Below, piece by piece: positions 1-7,592 of a DNA stretch of 21,860 nt. The stretch's first letter is position 1. Every line of letters begins with the position of its first letter. Below the pieces are notes generated by a model. It did no database searches and was not told the origin of the DNA. It worked only from the letters and a program-made list of their open reading frames with translations. Origin of the DNA: Alphaproteobacteria bacterium (GTDB lineage Bacteria > Pseudomonadota > Alphaproteobacteria > UBA6615). The position numbers and the translations under genes were made by a program. The stretch lies in assembly GCA_029243445.1 (NCBI GenBank), contig JAQWSA010000122.1:1-21860 (forward strand). Reading direction: 5' to 3'.

Positions 1-989
1 CGTATATCAAAGGATTTAAACATTAAGTCTGGTCTTGATTCGTTTATTAGTTCACTAATTCTATCAAGACCAAGTATTCCCCCTAAAATACTGGTGTCTT
101 CTTTGTTAACTCCAATATTATTTGTAACAAAGGTCCGTAAATCATCTTGCATAGAGGATTCAATTGTTAACCTTATTATGTTTCCTCTTCGCCGGCGCTT
201 TAAGGCAGTCTCAAAAACTCTCACCAGGTCTTCAGCTTCTTCAAGAATTTCAATGTCGCTATCTCGAATTATCCTGAATGCTCCAACTTCTTTAATACTA
301 AAACCTGGAAAAAGTTTCGCAATATTTAATATTATAACTTTTTCTAAAATTATAAACCTTCCGTTACCACCTGGTAGATTTATAAATCTTTTTATCTGCC
401 CTGGTAACGGCAATAAACCATTCAAATTACGGTTGTCTGAACGACGAGACAGCTCGAGTGCTAGGGTTAATCCAAAATTAGGTATAAACGGAAACGGATG
501 GACTGGATCAACAGCTAGTGGAGTTAAAACTGGAAATATATCCTCCATAAAATAATTATCTAGCCAATCAATCTCATTTTTTTCAAGTTCGTCGATCTCC
601 AGAATCGATAATCTATTGTCACCCAACTCATTAGTTAAATTATTCCAAATTTCCTGCTGATGATTTGTAAGTCTTCTAACCCTCTCATGTATTGCAATAA
701 GTTGCTGTCTGGGAGTCATTGAATCCTTGGTAGGCGATTTAACTCCAGCTGCTACTTGTGCTTTTAATCCAGCGACTCGCACCATGTGAAATTCATCTAA
801 ATTAGATGCTGAGATCGATAAAAACTTAACTCGCTCAAAAATAGGGTGAGATTTATTATCAGCCTCTTCCAGAACCCGTTCATTAAAAGCTAGCCAAGAA
901 AGCTCCCGATTCAAAAATCTTTTTTCAGGATTCCGACCTAGTAATTCTAAATCAGGATTTGGCCGGTCCAATGTGTAAGTTAAAGACAA
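1..989 (-). CDS. ppk: Polyphosphate kinase 1, N-terminal part (3' end outside window)
   Basis: Polyphosphate kinase makes inorganic polyphosphate from the gamma-phosphate of ATP, reversibly. About 329 codons are present, covering the N-terminal and head domains; the two catalytic phospholipase-D-like domains lie beyond the left edge. Diagnostic stretches near the N-terminus are RELSWLAFNERVLEEA, then SNLDEFHMVRVAGLK (about residues 50-65), and later FPVLTPLAVDPVHPFPF. The frame is open throughout. There is no ATG at the 5' end: an in-frame TAA (992-990) directly abuts a TTG at 989-987, which is preceded by an AGAAGAG Shine-Dalgarno at a good distance. A second TTG at 971-969 is the only close alternative. 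The gene follows hda on the same strand after 114 bases, an order common in Alphaproteobacteria. The family is certain; the start is likely. Confidence 0.93.
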   Translation of the reverse strand, partial: MSLTYTLDRPNPDLELLGRNPEKRFLNRELSWLAFNERVLEEADNKSHPIFERVKFLSISASNLDEFHMVRVAGLKAQVAAGVKSPTKDSMTPRQQLIAIHERVRRLTNHQQEIWNNLTNELGDNRLSILEIDELEKNEIDWLDNYFMEDIFPVLTPLAVDPVHPFPFIPNFGLTLALELSRRSDNRNLNGLLPLPGQIKRFINLPGGNGRFIILEKVIILNIAKLFPGFSIKEVGAFRIIRDSDIEILEEAEDLVRVFETALKRRRRGNIIRLTIESSMQDDLRTFVTNNIGVNKEDTSILGGILGLDRISELINESRPDLMFKSFDI

Positions 990-1002
990 TTAATTCTCTT
1001 CT

Positions 1003-1018
1003 AAAATATTAATATTTT
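1003..1018. repeat. Perfect 16-bp AT-only palindrome in the ppk leader
   Basis: AAAATATTAATATTTT is a perfect inverted repeat a few bases upstream of the ppk Shine-Dalgarno (minus strand, about 994-1001). A second perfect palindrome, GGTTTAAACC, sits at 1072-1081 in the same 114-base hda-ppk gap. These could be protein-binding sites or could arise by chance in AT-rich DNA. No phosphate (Pho) box was recognised. Confidence 0.35.
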
Positions 1019-1103
1019 GATAAATAAAACTCTTTTTTATCCGTAATAACATTAATTAATTGAAATAAGTCGGTTTAAACCTAGTCTTATAAATTATCAA
1101 TAA

Positions 1104-1802
1104 TTATACGTTCTCCATTGTTTCAAATACTTCACGCAAAAGAGGTATCGTTACTCTTCTTTTTGTAGCCAAGGCAGTACGGTCTACTGTGTGAACTAAC
1201 TTTTCTGCAGCAGCAAATGTTCGTATCATTCGTGTAATTGCAAACTGAATAACCTCAATCCCAACCTCCAGCTGACGATCAGAAAATAGCTTTAATAAAA
1301 CTGCTTCTAGAATTCTATCATCAGGAGAGGCAATCATAACAGCTGGTAACGCATTTAATCTAGATCGTAAATCAGCTAATTTAACATTCCATCGACCAGG
1401 AGGTGTACGAGAACTTAGTAAAATATACTTACCCTGTTCCACAACTAGGTTATATACGTGTAAAAATGAAACTTCTCTTTCATAATTACCTGCAATATCC
1501 GCTAAGTCATCAATATAGATAGCTGGATGGGGTGTGACTAGATCTGGGGGCTCATTAATATCAAGATCATTAACAGTCATTAATGGTGCGCCAATACGTG
1601 ACATCCAAACATGGCCCAAATGGGATTTTCCGCTAGCTTGAGCACCCCATATCACTAATCCCGAAGCTGACCAATTTGGCCACTTATCAATCCACGATAC
1701 AGCATGCGTATTGCAATCAGATACCAGAAAATCATCTCTACCTAGGGCTGTGCGATGCCCTAAATTTAATACAAGCTGGCTACTTTGTTCATTAATTTTC
1801 AT
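1104..1802 (-). CDS. hda: Hda/HdaA, DnaA-related regulator of replication initiation
   Basis: A 232-residue AAA+ protein related to DnaA domain III and lacking the DNA-binding domain. With the DNA-loaded beta clamp, Hda stimulates ATP hydrolysis by DnaA and so prevents re-initiation. The N-terminus carries a clamp-binding motif, QLVLNL (residues 9-14), of the QLxLxL type. Next come the alphaproteobacterial HRTALGRDDFLV stretch, a Walker A loop GAQASGKS (53-60), Walker B with IDD (97-99), a sensor-1-like LLSSRTPPGRW, an arginine-finger region DLRSRL, and a C-terminal sensor-2 helix with an RTFAAAEKL motif. Its ATG overlaps the TGA of the upstream DUF2066 gene (ATGA), so translation is probably coupled. 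Length and motifs fit HdaA better than full DnaA (about 450-500 residues) or DnaC. Confidence 0.92.
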   Translation of the reverse strand: MKINEQSSQLVLNLGHRTALGRDDFLVSDCNTHAVSWIDKWPNWSASGLVIWGAQASGKSHLGHVWMSRIGAPLMTVNDLDINEPPDLVTPHPAIYIDDLADIAGNYEREVSFLHVYNLVVEQGKYILLSSRTPPGRWNVKLADLRSRLNALPAVMIASPDDRILEAVLLKLFSDRQLEVGIEVIQFAITRMIRTFAAAEKLVHTVDRTALATKRRVTIPLLREVFETMENV

Positions 1803-2977
1803 TGTTTTATAAGTCGTATTTTAGGCAATACATTATATTTTTTATTATTTATAGATTTGTTTGATTTTTCATAATCATAAAAGTCTAGGGTTAAATCATC
1901 CTGAGCTAATATTTCAGATAAATGGGATTTATCACCGTAGTGAGACAGCTGAATAATAGCCGCCTCCCTAGAGAAGGATATGAGCTTAAGCTCATAAATT
2001 GAAGCAATACTTTTTAAACGTTTTTTTATCAAAACCCAATGCCCTAGAGATATTAAGGGAACTTCCAATAGCGTTCGACTTGGTGCATCAAATTGGATAA
2101 TGTTTTTAGATATCCATATTTCTTGTAGTGCTTTGGAAACGTTGACTGCAGCTGCGGCAAACAAAGTATTAACCTGGTTTAATTTTAACCCACTATAGTT
2201 TAGTAATATAGGCTTAGGGTATGGGGTATTAATTTTATTTGCACTAATATTAACTTCAAACAGATCATTTTTATTGGATAAAGAAGCAATAACAACCACA
2301 ACATCACCCACTCCATAACGACGTCCTATCTTTAACTGAATACTTTTATTGCCTTCTAGGACTTCAGAAGCACTAACATCTATAATATCATTTAGATCAC
2401 CAACAGGAGTAATTAAAGGCACTAAACCTCTAGCAATTTTAGCCTTTGACCAGGCTCCTCGCCAAATATTAGTATCTTCCCATAAAAGTATTTTATTATC
2501 TTTAAGCATTATAGGAAGAATTAAGATTGGTTTGCTTACAGATTCTGCAAACGGAATATTTCTATCACGAAGTAAACGACGAACTTCAGAAGACTTAAAG
2601 TTAACTTTAATATTTGCTAGATAACGCACATCTGATATTCGTTCTTGATTTACCTCTATTGCTTTTACAATATATTCTAAATCTTCAGAATTAAGTGAAG
2701 GCAAACGTTTATAATCAATAGTATGAGTTAATCTATGAAGCAGTGTTTGTAACGCACTTCGTTGCGCTTCTTGAAATGCCAAACTTTTTGCCATAGATGC
2801 TGTATTCGAAGTTACATCTACTTCTACATTACTTACAGAAAAAATATCACTAGCTATTAGACTATTTGCTCCTACAGAGGACACCCAAATGTATAGAATT
2901 CCAGCAACAGGCATCACTAAGAAAAGACGACATTTAAATAAACGAAAACATAATATTTTATAGATTGTAAATAACAT
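1799..2977 (-). CDS. DUF2066 family protein, exported or membrane-anchored, function unknown
   Basis: A 392-residue protein of unknown function. The N-terminus has a basic start followed by a hydrophobic stretch (about residues 18-40), which suggests a signal peptide or anchor with the bulk in the periplasm. After it comes a conserved segment with MAKSLAFQEAQRSALQTLLHRLT (about 62-84 in two overlapping parts: an AFQEAQRSAL helix, then LLHRLT), typical of the DUF2066 family as I know it. The rest is beta-rich with no catalytic motif I recognise. The ATG at 2977 has an AGGT Shine-Dalgarno 8 bases upstream; Met22 is an alternative that would give a more compact signal peptide. DUF2066 genes sit between purM-purN and hda in both gamma- and alphaproteobacteria, which supports the assignment. 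A promoter is visible just upstream at 3013-3040. Confidence 0.8.
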   Translation of the reverse strand: MLFTIYKILCFRLFKCRLFLVMPVAGILYIWVSSVGANSLIASDIFSVSNVEVDVTSNTASMAKSLAFQEAQRSALQTLLHRLTHTIDYKRLPSLNSEDLEYIVKAIEVNQERISDVRYLANIKVNFKSSEVRRLLRDRNIPFAESVSKPILILPIMLKDNKILLWEDTNIWRGAWSKAKIARGLVPLITPVGDLNDIIDVSASEVLEGNKSIQLKIGRRYGVGDVVVVIASLSNKNDLFEVNISANKINTPYPKPILLNYSGLKLNQVNTLFAAAAVNVSKALQEIWISKNIIQFDAPSRTLLEVPLISLGHWVLIKKRLKSIASIYELKLISFSREAAIIQLSHYGDKSHLSEILAQDDLTLDFYDYEKSNKSINNKKYNVLPKIRLIKQ

Positions 2978-3012
2978 TTAAAGACCTATTGTTAAAACCT
3001 AGTTTTTTATTG

Positions 3013-3040
3013 ATTCTAAATTTGAAAACTTAATTGACAA
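3013..3040 (-). promoter_or_regulatory. Predicted sigma-70 promoter of the DUF2066-hda-ppk unit
   Basis: Read on the minus strand: TTGTCA (3040-3035), a 16-base spacer, then TAGAAT (3018-3013), each 5 of 6 matches to consensus. Transcription would start near 3005, giving a leader of about 30 bases before the ATG at 2977. It is a prediction by eye only. Confidence 0.45.
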
Positions 3041-3062
3041 CGCATAGGTTTACGATAGCAAA
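3034..3062 (+). promoter_or_regulatory. Possible purM promoter with consensus -35
   Basis: A perfect -35 hexamer TTGACA lies at 3034-3039. The -10 at the usual spacing (TAGCAA, 3056-3061) is weak. The -35 overlaps the minus-strand TTGTCA box at 3035-3040, so both promoters would share the same face of DNA. No PurR-like operator was recognised. Confidence 0.3.
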
Positions 3063-3097
3063 TACAAAGTAACATAATTTTGTCAAATACATGGCCG

Positions 3098-4175
3098 ATG
3101 GAGAAAAAATATTTCACTAACATATAAAGAATCGGGCGTTAACATTGCAGCAGGTAATGAGCTAGTTAATATTATCCGTCCGCTAGCAAATGCAACTAAC
3201 CGTAAAGGAGTGGCTAGTGGGATAGGAGGCTTTGGAGGGATATTTGATCCGAAAGCAGCCGGTTTTATTGACCCTCTACTTGTATCAGCGACAGATGGCG
3301 TAGGAACAAAGCTTAAATTAGCTATCGAATGCAATTTACATAAGACAATTGGGGTAGATCTCGTAGCAATGTGTGTAAATGACTTAGTGGTTCAAGGAGC
3401 TGAGCCTCTAATTTTCTTAGACTATTTTGCTACAGCTAAGCTACGTACGGATATTGCAGCGGAGGTAATATCGGGAATAGCTGAGGGTTGCAAACTTGCA
3501 GGGTGCTCTCTTATTGGTGGTGAGACCGCTGAGATGCCTGGCCTATATAAAGATGGTGATTATGATATAGCAGGTTTTGCGGTTGGTGCCGTGGAGCGAG
3601 AAAAGCTTTTGCCAAATAATCAAAATCCGCCAGTTCCCGGAGATATAGTAATCGGCCTTCCTTCAAATGGCTTACATTCGAATGGCTTTTCATTAGTAAG
3701 ACATATAACTAAATTAATAGATGCAGACCTGAACGAACCATTTCAATACGATTCTAGTAGAAGCCTTGTGGATACGTTATTAAATCCAACGCGTATATAT
3801 GTGTCTACTTGTCTTAACGTTATTGGAAATGGCAAAATAAAAGCCCTTGCACATATTACTGGTGGAGGATTAATCGAAAATATACCGAGAGTGCTCCCCA
3901 GCACTTGTGGAGTACAAATTGATGGTAAAAGCTGGAATGCTCCGCCCGTTTTCAATTGGTTACAAAAAAGCGGGAATATTACCGATGAAGAGATGGCTAG
4001 AACATTTAATTGTGGTATTGGTATGATAGTAATAGTTAAAGATGAAGATGAAGAGCAAACTATAAACGAATTCATCAATCAAGGAGAGATGGCTGTAAAA
4101 ATTGGAAAAGTTACTAATTCACAAAACCAAAAAGTTGATCTGCAGAACTTAGAATATGCTTTAAATACTGGTTAG
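3098..4175 (+). CDS. purM: Phosphoribosylaminoimidazole synthetase PurM (AIR synthetase), 5' frame problem
   Basis: Catalyses ATP-dependent ring closure of FGAM to AIR, step 5 of purine synthesis. Family motifs in order: SLTYKESGVNIAAGNELV at the N-terminus, GGFGGIFD, SATDGVGTKLKLA, GVDLVAMCVNDLVVQGAEPL, GGETAEMPGLY, LPSNGLHSNGFSLVR, HITGGGLIENIPRVLP and FNCGIGM. The frame is open from a stop at 3075, but it holds no ATG, GTG or TTG before GTG 3210, which would remove about 37 conserved residues. ATG 3098 is one base out of frame: if the A6 run at 3104-3109 were A5, it would read MEKNISLTYKESGV, a normal PurM start, and give a 358-residue protein of ordinary length. ATT 3111 is a rare-start alternative. 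purN follows after 9 bases. The function is certain; the 5' end is not. Confidence 0.92.
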
Positions 4176-4184
4176 ATAGTTCTA

Positions 4185-4838
4185 ATGAAAAAACTTAAAT
4201 TGGGAGTACTTATATCAGGGCGGGGGTCTAATCTACAGGCTTTAATTAACGCCTGTTCAGAAAATAACTATCCGGCTGAAATTGTATCAGTGGTTTCCAA
4301 TAAAGCAGACGCCCATGGCCTAAAGTACGCTATAGAAGCTAATATTGAAACTCATATTATTGAACATATCAACTACAGTGATAGAGAGAGCTTTGATAGG
4401 GATCTTAACGCAACCTTGTGTTCTTCAGGTGTAGAACTTATTTGTTTAGCTGGCTTTATGCGTTTGTTGAGCGGTTGGTTTATTGAAGAATGGCCAAATA
4501 AAATAATCAATATACATCCGTCTCTTTTACCAGCTTTCAAAGGCACTAATTCTCAAGCTGAAGCAATTGCTTCTGGAGTTAAAATAAGTGGCTGCACAGT
4601 TCATTTTGTTACAAAAGATATGGATGCTGGTCCCATAATAATGCAAGCTGCCGTGCCCGTTTTACCAGATGATGATAAAAATTCCTTGGCACAACGAATC
4701 CTAATTTCTGAGCATAAATGCTATTCACACGTCATTCGTTTGATCGCATTGAACAAAATAAAAGTGAAAAATAAGCTAACCATAGATATATCAAGTAAGA
4801 ATATAGGTGAACTAATCTATAACCCTTCACTAGAATAA
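4185..4838 (+). CDS. purN: Phosphoribosylglycinamide formyltransferase PurN
   Basis: Transfers a formyl group from 10-formyltetrahydrofolate to GAR, giving FGAR (step 3 of purine synthesis), in the cytoplasm. The 217-residue protein begins LGVLISGRGSNLQALI, the phosphate-binding strand and loop. The active-site Asn and His are seen in IINIHPSLLPAF (N109, H111) and the catalytic Asp in DMDAGPII (D147), matching N106, H108 and D144 of the E. coli enzyme. The two histidines of the usual LHTH loop (E. coli H119 and H121) are Asn122 and Gln124 here. The gene lies 9 bases after purM and is surely co-transcribed. The C-terminal 30 or so residues after HVIRLIALNKI are lysine-rich and poorly conserved. 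The Shine-Dalgarno is weak, consistent with translation coupled to purM. Confidence 0.96.
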   Translation: MKKLKLGVLISGRGSNLQALINACSENNYPAEIVSVVSNKADAHGLKYAIEANIETHIIEHINYSDRESFDRDLNATLCSSGVELICLAGFMRLLSGWFIEEWPNKIINIHPSLLPAFKGTNSQAEAIASGVKISGCTVHFVTKDMDAGPIIMQAAVPVLPDDDKNSLAQRILISEHKCYSHVIRLIALNKIKVKNKLTIDISSKNIGELIYNPSLE

Positions 4839-4896
4839 ATATTATTTTATAATGAAATTAGGCTTACTATATTATATGATTCATAAATCTGTTTAT

Positions 4897-5319
4897 TTAC
4901 CCAACTATATCATCACTCGAAAAAAAGAAATTAATTTCTTGACTAGCAGTATCTGGTCCATCAGATCCATGTACTGTATTGGCTTCTATTGATTCAGCAA
5001 ATTCATTTCTTATAGTTCCTTCTTCTGCTTCGGTTGGATTTGTAGCTCCCATTACTTCACGATTTAGAGCTATTGCATTAGCACCCTCTAGAACTTGAAC
5101 AACTATCGGACCTGATGTCATAAATGAAACTAAATCTGCAAAAAATGGCCGTTCCCTATGAACCCCATAAAATTCTTCGGCGCGCTCCTGCGTCAGTTGT
5201 ATTCGTCTTTGAGCTACAACCCGAAGTCCAGCTGTTTCAAGCCGGTCAATTACTTTACCAGTTATATTTCTCCGCGTAGCATCAGGCTTAATCATCGAAA
5301 GTGTTCGTTCAACTGACAT
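4897..5319 (-). CDS. ndk: Nucleoside diphosphate kinase
   Basis: Exchanges the gamma-phosphate between nucleoside di- and triphosphates through a phosphohistidine, balancing NTP and dNTP pools. The protein is 140 residues, the usual length. Seen: [11 protein letters not shown] at the N-terminus, [30 protein letters not shown], and the active-site NTVHGSD with the catalytic histidine at H117. I chose the ATG at 5319: a GGAG Shine-Dalgarno ends 9 bases before it, whereas an upstream in-frame TTG at 5328 touches the GGAG directly and is unlikely to be used. It is the last gene of pepA-holC-ndk and faces purN across 58 AT-rich bases with no clear rho-independent terminator. Confidence 0.97.
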   Translation of the reverse strand: MSVERTLSMIKPDATRRNITGKVIDRLETAGLRVVAQRRIQLTQERAEEFYGVHRERPFFADLVSFMTSGPIVVQVLEGANAIALNREVMGATNPTEAEEGTIRNEFAESIEANTVHGSDGPDTASQEINFFFSSDDIVG

Positions 5320-5345
5320 ATGTGTCAACTCCGTTAATATTTAAT

Positions 5346-5894
5346 TTATTTATATTTGCGGAGCGCCTTATATCTGCGATACTTGCTAAGAGCAAGCTTG
5401 GTTATAAATTCATTTCTTATACAATATTTTTTGTATAAGAAATTACTTTCTTTCTGCCATTTACCATCAATAGTTTGTTGCCAATAAGTCAATTCATGTT
5501 GATGTTTTTTATAGTGATCCCAGTACTTACGCGCCAATGATAAAGCATTAGGATCACGACTATCAAATATATTACAAACTAGATCAAAGTCTTTAACAGA
5601 ATCTATAAACCCTCCATCTACTAGAAAAAGTAAATTAGCTTCATTAATATTCTCACCTGAATCTGTTATCCATATCGGCTGCATTTCAGGTCTTCCATCT
5701 TCTTTGCTGCCGTGGGGCAAAAAACCTTTATCGCTATAAATCCATAAATAGTTACTAAGATACTCTACTCGTTCTACTGAACCAGCTAGCACCATAACTC
5801 TTTTTTTATCTCGAGATACAGCTCGTTCAAGCATCGAAGGCAGCACATCTTCAATCGAACTATTAGTTAGATGATAAAAACGAACTTCGGTCAT
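5346..5894 (-). CDS. holC: DNA polymerase III chi subunit HolC
   Basis: Chi is the clamp-loader accessory subunit that links the replisome to SSB. The first 150 residues match the alphaproteobacterial form: EVRFYHLTNSSIEDVLPSML at the start, KKRVMVLAGSVERVEYL, a WIYSDKGFLPHGS stretch, QPIWITDSGENINEANLLFLVDG, then FDLVCNIFD and a WDHYKKHQHELTYWQQ helix. At 182 residues it is about 30 longer than usual for alphas; the additional C-terminus (from about residue 151) is rich in Lys, Arg and Tyr. It lies between pepA and ndk, its common position. The Shine-Dalgarno is weak; the ATG at 5894 is chosen because it begins the conserved TEVRFYHL sequence. Identity is likely, based on motifs plus context. 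Confidence 0.88.
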   Translation of the reverse strand: MTEVRFYHLTNSSIEDVLPSMLERAVSRDKKRVMVLAGSVERVEYLSNYLWIYSDKGFLPHGSKEDGRPEMQPIWITDSGENINEANLLFLVDGGFIDSVKDFDLVCNIFDSRDPNALSLARKYWDHYKKHQHELTYWQQTIDGKWQKESNFLYKKYCIRNEFITKLALSKYRRYKALRKYK

Positions 5895-5914
5895 AGGTTG
5901 CTTTCATAATGATT

Positions 5915-7408
5915 TCATTCATAGTTATCCCTAACAAAACGATCGAGTGCACGAACTCCAAAACCTGTTGCACCCTTTTCCATTAGACTTTTTTCTGTAT
6001 CAGACCATGCAACACCAGCTATATCTAAATGTGCCCAATCTAGACCATTCGTAAATCTCTGTAAAAATTGAGCTGCAGTAATACTACCTCCCCAGCGCGG
6101 ACCAACATTTTTCATGTCCGCTCGTGGGCTATTTATCTGACTGTCATAGGCTGGATCTAACGGTAAATGCCATAGTTTTTCACCAACCAATTTACCTGCA
6201 TTTATTATGCCTTCTGCTAATTCGGTTTTATTGGAATACACACCTGCATATTCTCGGCCCAATGCAACCATTACCGCTCCTGTTAATGTAGCTAAATCTA
6301 TCATCGCACTGGGTTTAAACCTCTTCTGAGTATACCAAAGCATATCCGCTAGAACGAGGCGTCCTTCTGCATCAGTATTAATCACTTCAATAGTTTGACC
6401 AGACATAGATTTGACTATATCCCCAGGACGCTGTGCATTACCATCAGGCATGTTTTCAACTAACCCAACAACCCCAACCACATTAGCTTTAGCTTTTCTA
6501 GCAGCCAGCGCGTGCATAGTTCCAATAACTGTTCCTGCCCCTCCCATATCCCAGATCATATCTTCCATACCACCAGCCGGCTTAATAGATATTCCCCCAG
6601 TATCAAAAGTCACTCCTTTGCCAACAAGCGCCAATGCTTTATCACCAGTCTTTCCTCCATTCCACCTCATAACCACACACTGAGACTCTCTAACACTACC
6701 TTGACCAACACCCAGCAATGCATTCATACGTAGCTTTCTCATCTGACTTTCGCCCAAAACTTCCACCTTAACTCCAAATTTAGAAAGTTTACGACACTGT
6801 CCAGACATCCATTTTGGTGACTTAACATTACTAGGTTCAGATACTAGATCCCGAGAAAAATTAACTCCAGCAGCTACCGAAGCAAACTTTCTAAATCGCC
6901 TACGAGAAGATGTAGGATTAGCAACCATAAAAGTTAGAGATTTTATTTCTTTTCTAACCTCTTTATTGTCTGCAGCACCTGTTTTGTATTTATTATAACT
7001 GTAACTGCGCAGTAAAACTCCATATGCAACTTGACAAGCTACATCATCTGAAATTATTGACTTACCTAATGTAAAGTCGACGATAACTGTTGCATCAGTC
7101 TTATCTAGAGATTGAATAGCCTTAATTATAGTTGCTCCAAAAACTTGTGCCTCTAATTCGTCAAATTCGCTCTTATTACCCGTACCAATTAGTAAATAAG
7201 TAGCATTTTTATTTGCAGACGGTCCAATAACTGCCAGATACTCTCCACTTTTACCGCTAAAGTTTGCTGTATCTGCTGCCCTCGATAAAGCTCCATCAAC
7301 TTGTTTATTAATTCGCTCACCGTTTTCACTTAATTTATTTTTAAACTCAACAGCTAATACAATAATACCTCGGATTGGTAACTTAAGATCAGCAAATGAA
7401 ATTTTCAT
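5915..7408 (-). CDS. pepA: Leucyl aminopeptidase PepA (M17 family)
   Basis: A cytosolic two-metal aminopeptidase that removes N-terminal residues from peptides; family members usually form hexamers. At 497 residues it has standard length. The catalytic C-terminal domain has VGKGVTFDTGGISIKPAGG (K264, D269, K276), MEDMIWDMGG (D287) and the signature NTDAEGRLVLAD (344-355, with D346, E348 and R350), all at the spacing of E. coli PepA. The N-terminal domain (about 1-160) is less conserved, as usual. In some bacteria PepA also binds DNA; nothing here shows whether this one does. The ATG at 7408 has an AGGGG Shine-Dalgarno 8 bases upstream. It heads pepA-holC-ndk and is divergent from lptF. Confidence 0.97.
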   Translation of the reverse strand: MKISFADLKLPIRGIIVLAVEFKNKLSENGERINKQVDGALSRAADTANFSGKSGEYLAVIGPSANKNATYLLIGTGNKSEFDELEAQVFGATIIKAIQSLDKTDATVIVDFTLGKSIISDDVACQVAYGVLLRSYSYNKYKTGAADNKEVRKEIKSLTFMVANPTSSRRRFRKFASVAAGVNFSRDLVSEPSNVKSPKWMSGQCRKLSKFGVKVEVLGESQMRKLRMNALLGVGQGSVRESQCVVMRWNGGKTGDKALALVGKGVTFDTGGISIKPAGGMEDMIWDMGGAGTVIGTMHALAARKAKANVVGVVGLVENMPDGNAQRPGDIVKSMSGQTIEVINTDAEGRLVLADMLWYTQKRFKPSAMIDLATLTGAVMVALGREYAGVYSNKTELAEGIINAGKLVGEKLWHLPLDPAYDSQINSPRADMKNVGPRWGGSITAAQFLQRFTNGLDWAHLDIAGVAWSDTEKSLMEKGATGFGVRALDRFVRDNYE

Positions 7409-7592
7409 ATCTAAAACCCCTATACAGACATTAATAACGAATAATAAAATAGTGTAGAATTAAACATTCGTGTAGATCACCTGTCCAATTAGTGCAAGGC
7501 AAGTCATGCTAGCTGTTTATAGCTTTTAACTGTTCTGTTACAAATTACCAGAATCAGAAAAGCTTAGGCTATCATGCATTAGTGATAAGCTA

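Noticed and set aside
94..555. A 153-codon open frame on the plus strand
   Set aside because: It is antisense to ppk, which has unmistakable family motifs on the minus strand; the plus frame shows no family features.
3091..3120. A nine-codon leader peptide from ATG 3091 upstream of purM
   Set aside because: Very short, without special codon content or an attenuator structure after it; more simply the remains of the disturbed purM 5' end.
3210..4175. GTG 3210 as the real purM start
   Set aside because: It would delete conserved PurM sequence (SLTYKESGVNIAAGNELV) that is still intact upstream, and there is no reason for that sequence to be kept if untranslated.
4839..4896. A bidirectional terminator between purN and ndk
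   Set aside because: Only a four-pair stem (GATT-CATA-AATC) is visible and there is no proper T-run next to it.
6411..6733. Two plus-strand open frames inside pepA
   Set aside because: Shadow frames opposite a complete M17 aminopeptidase with all catalytic residues; composition is typical of antisense reading.
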